This document shows positions 61,301 to 64,000 of a stretch of DNA of 64,000 nucleotides, piece after piece. This stretch comes from Macrotrachela quadricornifera (lineage: Eukaryota; Rotifera; Eurotatoria; Philodinida; Philodinidae): NCBI GenBank assembly GCA_022393335.1, contig JAJEKB010020632.1:51774-115773 (forward strand), in the 5' to 3' direction. Position 1 is the first letter of the stretch. The number at the start of each line of letters is the position of its first letter. Made by a program: the position numbers and the translations under genes. The notes below the pieces were generated by a model, which worked only from the letters and a program-made list of their open reading frames with translations, made no database searches and was not told where the DNA came from.

Positions 61301-62738
61301 CAAATATCATTATCATTAACTGGTACAACCGGTACAACAAATGGTTCATCACAAGGTTATCATTCAATATCAACATCACCAACAATAACAACAAATATTG
61401 AAAATATTAATAAAGAAAATATTCGTACACCATTGTCTTTCAAAAATCCACTTTTTAATAATCAAACTATGAAACAACAACAACAACTACAACATATTCA
61501 TAGTGATTCGGATGATGATGACGATGATAATAATAATAATAATAATAATCATCATCAAAATCAAACAGATTCATCTAAAGCACTTTATTTTGTTAATAGT
61601 CTATGTATTGAATCATTAAAAAATTCATCACCTTCGTCTTCTCAACAATCACTTGTTCATTCAGCTAGTCGACAATCATTACAACAACCATTATTTGTTT
61701 TAAATAATGGGTATATGACACGAAGTACACAAAGTTTATCATCATCATCAATTAATAATAATAACAATAATAATAATAATAATAATACATCAACAACTTA
61801 TTATTGTTTAAAAACAAATGATGAATTTAATGGAACAACTAAACGACAATCAGTTTTACCATCACAACAAGCACCACCAAAAATGGGTGTTAAAGCACTT
61901 AATCATAATTCATCTAATAAAGTAATATATAGAAAATTATATTTTATGCGTATTTTTAAATATGAGAATAGTTTATACATTTCATTTTAACTTCATATAG
62001 ATAAATAATTAATTATTTTTTTTTTAAGGATATTGTTCTTTCTCAACGTTCACCAATGTTAAATTTATATCAAGAAGAAAAATATCGTCGAATTGAATGT
62101 GAAAAACAAGCAGAACGGTTAGTAAATATGAATTAATAAGATAAATTTTAAATAAAATGGGAAGAATAAAAATTTTTTTTTTTTTCTAATCTTTAACTAT
62201 TTCAATAGTAATTTTGCATGATTTTCTTCTCTCTCTCTCTCAGGCTCTGCTCGCATGAGACAGTTGTCTAACAAAATCAGGTGGGTTATTTAGATTTATA
62301 TTTAAAGCATGCCCTTTATTCTTGTTGTTGTTTTTTTTTGTTTATATTGTATTAGTTGCATGTTACTGATTGTTCTTAAGCATGTCTCTCTTTCTCTCTC
62401 TTGTTTTATTTTATTTTTATTTTATTATTTTGAATAATATTTAATTTAGACTTCGTGATGAATTAAATCGATCTAATCAACAAGTAGAAGAATATCGACA
62501 AATGATTTATTTATTAAATGAAACAAATTTAACAACTAATATTGATGATCTGAATAGAAATGATTATTTTGATGATGTTGATGATTCTCGACCAATTGAA
62601 AAGAATTTTTGTCTTGATGATAATGCAGAACATAAATTTATTTTTTTGTATAGTAAACCATCATTACCACCTGATGAGGATGATGATGATGTTGATGATC
62701 TATCTTTGCTCTCACATTTTGAAAATGAGATTGAATGA
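55332..62738 (+). CDS. SYNGAP1/DAB2IP: SynGAP/DAB2IP/RASAL-type Ras GTPase-activating protein
   Basis: Sixteen coding exons join in phase to 1,204 aa: 55332-55380, 55435-55520, 56053-56371, 58442-58691, 58746-59144, 59198-59310, 59376-59665, 59789-59864, 59995-60352, 60404-60543, 60596-60671, 60730-60820, 60867-60945, 61011-61921, 62029-62117 and 62450-62738. Order: N-terminal PH-like piece ([20 protein letters not shown]), Ser-rich insert, the family landmarks [11 protein letters not shown] and SRSHESL, a C2 domain ([12 protein letters not shown]...TFKDIPEG), then the RasGAP domain. The RasGAP domain has the arginine finger near R564 in FRGNSIATK and the [12 protein letters not shown] motif near 675. 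A long Asn/Ser/His-rich low-complexity region and a C-terminal coiled coil ([26 protein letters not shown]) follow. Role: it stimulates GTP hydrolysis on Ras/Rap at membranes. Orthology within SYNGAP1/DAB2IP/RASAL2, which split in vertebrates, cannot be resolved. An alternative start exon and a cassette exon are listed separately. Confidence 0.93.
56512..56536 (+). repeat. GA microsatellite in a RasGAP intron
   Basis: An AGAGAGAGAG run of about 20 bp in the intron after 56371. It is one of several simple repeats in this intron, which also holds poly-A and TATATA runs but no further supported exon before 57438. Confidence 0.7.
57438..57597 (+). CDS. SYNGAP1/DAB2IP: Alternative first coding exon of the RasGAP gene
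   Basis: An ATG at 57438 opens 53 codons ([12 protein letters not shown]..., an Asn run, then an acidic [13 protein letters not shown] stretch). It ends at GAA-G|GTTCGT in phase 1, which is exactly the phase needed by the exon starting at 58442 and the same as the upstream exon 56053-56371. Using it would give a 1,106-aa isoform lacking the PH-like piece and starting with a basic, possibly membrane-binding segment. Transcription would start between 56372 and 57437. The donor is not consensus (GTTCGT), so confidence is moderate. Confidence 0.55.
58096..58168 (+). tRNA. tRNA-Arg (anticodon TCG)
   Basis: This 73-nt cloverleaf has acceptor stem GGCCTTG/CAGGGTC (two G-U pairs) and a D-arm with GCC-TAATGGCTAA-GGC. 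Its anticodon stem-loop is TCTGA-CTTCGGA-TCAGA with TCG, and its T-arm is GCAGG-TTCGAAT-CCTGC. Discriminator G, no encoded CCA. It decodes CGA. A short T run follows (CTTTTT) as Pol III terminator. It lies in an intron of the RasGAP gene on the same strand. Confidence 0.95.
58272..58344 (+). tRNA. tRNA-Arg (anticodon TCG), second copy
   Basis: It is a near copy of the tRNA 104 bp upstream. Differences are a compensated anticodon stem pair (TCCGA/TCGGA) and the T-loop TTCAACT, which keeps T54, T55, C56 and A58. All stems still pair. A T run of 12 or more follows as terminator. The two genes form a tandem pair in one RasGAP intron. Confidence 0.93.
58345..58362 (+). terminator. Pol III T-run terminator of the second tRNA-Arg
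   Basis: CTC followed by an uninterrupted T run directly after the tRNA 3' end. Confidence 0.7.
62244..62280 (+). CDS. SYNGAP1/DAB2IP: Candidate 37-nt cassette exon giving a PDZ-binding RasGAP C-terminus
   Basis: Between exons 62029-62117 and 62450-62738 lies a (CT)n tract ending in CAG, then 37 nt, then the donor AG|GTGGGT. Spliced in after 62117 (phase 2), it reads [13 protein letters not shown]. The resulting 1,117-aa protein would lose the second half of the coiled coil and end in ETVV, a class I PDZ ligand. The exon length is not a multiple of three, so skipping restores the long form. It is inferred from sequence only. Confidence 0.5.
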
Positions 62739-63589
62739 AATTCTCAATTTTCGTGTTTTTTTTTCATTCTTAGATATTAGTCTCTCTTTCGTTCTCTTTT
62801 CTTTCTCTTCTTTTTTCTTCACGCATTTTTTTTTCTAAAAATATTCGTTGTTGTTTATTCAACTCACATTGTCATATCATTGTTTAATAACAAAACAAAA
62901 AACTTAATCTGTGTGTATTTGTTGTTTCATAAGATGAGGATTTTGTTTGTTCTGTTTTTTTTTCTTCTTATAATGTCAATGTTTATTGTAATACTAAAAA
63001 TTTTGTAATAAAGCACATCAGTGGCTTGCGAATGTTTCATTCGAAAATCAATTCATATCTTAATTCTTTCGAGATTACTGTGTATTTTAACGCGCATGAG
63101 TGATCCAAAGTAAAGGATCGCACTTGCCATTTCATATTTTAATCTCTAGAGATATTTCATTAAAAAACAGTCTACACTATAAGATACAGCGTGAAGTTTT
63201 AATATAAAATATTGAAATTCTGTGGAATTAATTTTCGCTACTTCAAAAATTGTTTGCAAAAGTTTTGCTTTTTTTTTGAAAACAGAATGTACGCAATTGA
63301 AATAAACTTTACTATGTAAATTGTAGAGCTTTCCTCGCTGTATCTTATAGTAAATATTGTTTTCTAATAAATGCACTTAGAGACTAAAAATTAACTTGCA
63401 AAGTGCGATTATTCATTCTGGGTCACACGTTACTTTCTTTGAAAACTGAATTGTTTTGAAAGGATTAAGCACTGTACGCGCTTTTTCATATTATCAACTA
63501 ATGGTACAACTAAATCAATTGGCACGTTATTCCACGTCGTTATGATGCAGAAGGCGATGGCAGAATTTGAATTTAATTATCATATTTTT
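62739..63589. other. RasGAP 3' UTR and spacer
   Basis: It begins with pyrimidine-rich 3' UTR-like sequence up to the poly(A) signal. After that it is AT-rich without supported genes, up to the transposase relic. Confidence 0.5.
63007..63012 (+). promoter_or_regulatory. Candidate poly(A) signal of the RasGAP gene
   Basis: AATAAA lies about 270 bp after the RasGAP stop, following T/C-rich 3' UTR-like sequence. Confidence 0.45.
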
Positions 63590-63945
63590 ACTTGAGCGCT
63601 AAAGGAGACCTGTGTTTAGGATCGTTATCTTCTTGTAGAAAGCAACTTGCAGGATCTTCAGCAGTAGGCAGAAGACCAGTTTTGAAGAGATCGCACACAA
63701 AATCACCTGCCAAGTTCTGATCGAAGACAATTGGTCGAACGAAACCGTTTCTTGAAAAAATAACCGTATACGTATAACTTGAGAGGTTGTTTCACTGTAC
63801 GAGCAACCTTGGCAATACCTAGATTCTTTCGCTGTGGCCAAGTTTAAAAGTCTTCTCATCGGTAAAAATCACATTGTCCCAGTTGTAATTCTTATGCTTT
63901 TGTGCCCACAACAATCGCTTCTCACGATGAACTTCCTTAACCCTT
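63590..63945 (-). pseudogene. Tc1/mariner transposase relic
   Basis: Read on the minus strand, blocks of a Tc1-type DDE transposase are visible but in different frames. KEVHREKRLLWAQKH, then NWDNVIFTDEKTFKL (containing the first catalytic Asp context) run into a stop codon. Further on, FLQEDNDPKHRS contains the second catalytic Asp context. Frame changes and stops between these blocks make it a pseudogene. The N-terminal DNA-binding part is not visible before 63945, and the element may continue beyond the window. Confidence 0.75.
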
Positions 63946-64000
63946 CGACGCTATTTGGGGGTCCAACCGGACCCACAACGCTGTTTTTTGTTTTTTTTTC

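Noticed and set aside
1..64000. CRISPR arrays, bacterial operons, ribosome binding sites, riboswitches
   Set aside because: The window is eukaryotic. The only tandem repeats have variable units with no spacer architecture, and genes are split by spliceosomal introns.

Overview
The window looks like a piece of an AT-rich animal nuclear genome. Genes are split by spliceosomal introns, mostly about 45-60 bp with GTAAG-type donors and TAG/CAG acceptors. Several proteins belong to animal or eukaryote-wide families: a SynGAP/DAB2IP-type RasGAP, a PAQR (progestin receptor-like) membrane protein, a type I PKA regulatory subunit and midasin. The tRNA genes lack an encoded CCA. High A+T, compact introns, an intronless protease of bacterial/fungal style and many decayed DNA transposons fit a small spiralian, for example a bdelloid rotifer. 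That placement is inference, not shown directly.

Layout. 1-4.2 kb: non-coding, with degenerate repeats at 0.64-1.15 kb. 4.2-5.2 kb (+): secreted trypsin-fold serine protease. 5.2-11.3 kb: transposon graveyard with a piggyBac transposase relic, a 96-bp minisatellite ending in a hairpin, and a 622-bp foldback element. 11.6-13.6 kb (-): RING-H2 protein gene with an apparent alternative end. 15.3-15.6 kb: palindromic Tc1-type MITE. 15.9-18.1 kb (+): secreted histidine phosphatase. 20.5-22.7 kb (+): PAQR receptor. 26.3-26.7 kb (-): small secreted protein. 27.0-28.4 kb (-): PKA-RI, followed by about 4.5 kb of non-coding DNA on its 5' side. 32.9-54.4 kb (-): one very large midasin (MDN1) gene of roughly 38 exons and about 4,700 codons. 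Its larger introns hold transposon insertions, including a 1,532-bp hAT element with a clean 8-bp target duplication. 55.3-62.7 kb (+): RasGAP gene, head-to-head with MDN1, with two start exons, a tandem pair of tRNA-Arg(TCG) genes inside an intron, and a cryptic 37-nt cassette exon. 63.6-63.9 kb (-): decayed Tc1/mariner transposase.

The genes do not form one pathway. MDN1 is ribosome-assembly housekeeping. PKA-RI, RasGAP and PAQR are signalling components. The protease and phosphatase are predicted secreted or surface enzymes. The most interesting observations are structural: a cassette exon that would give the RasGAP a PDZ-binding C-terminus (ETVV), which parallels mammalian SynGAP-alpha1; a RING protein whose ubiquitin-ligase module appears to be optional by splicing; and two midasin P-loops cut by introns one nucleotide apart in homologous positions.

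Intron/exon boundaries were derived by hand from reading-frame continuity and GT/AG sites. No database search was run.
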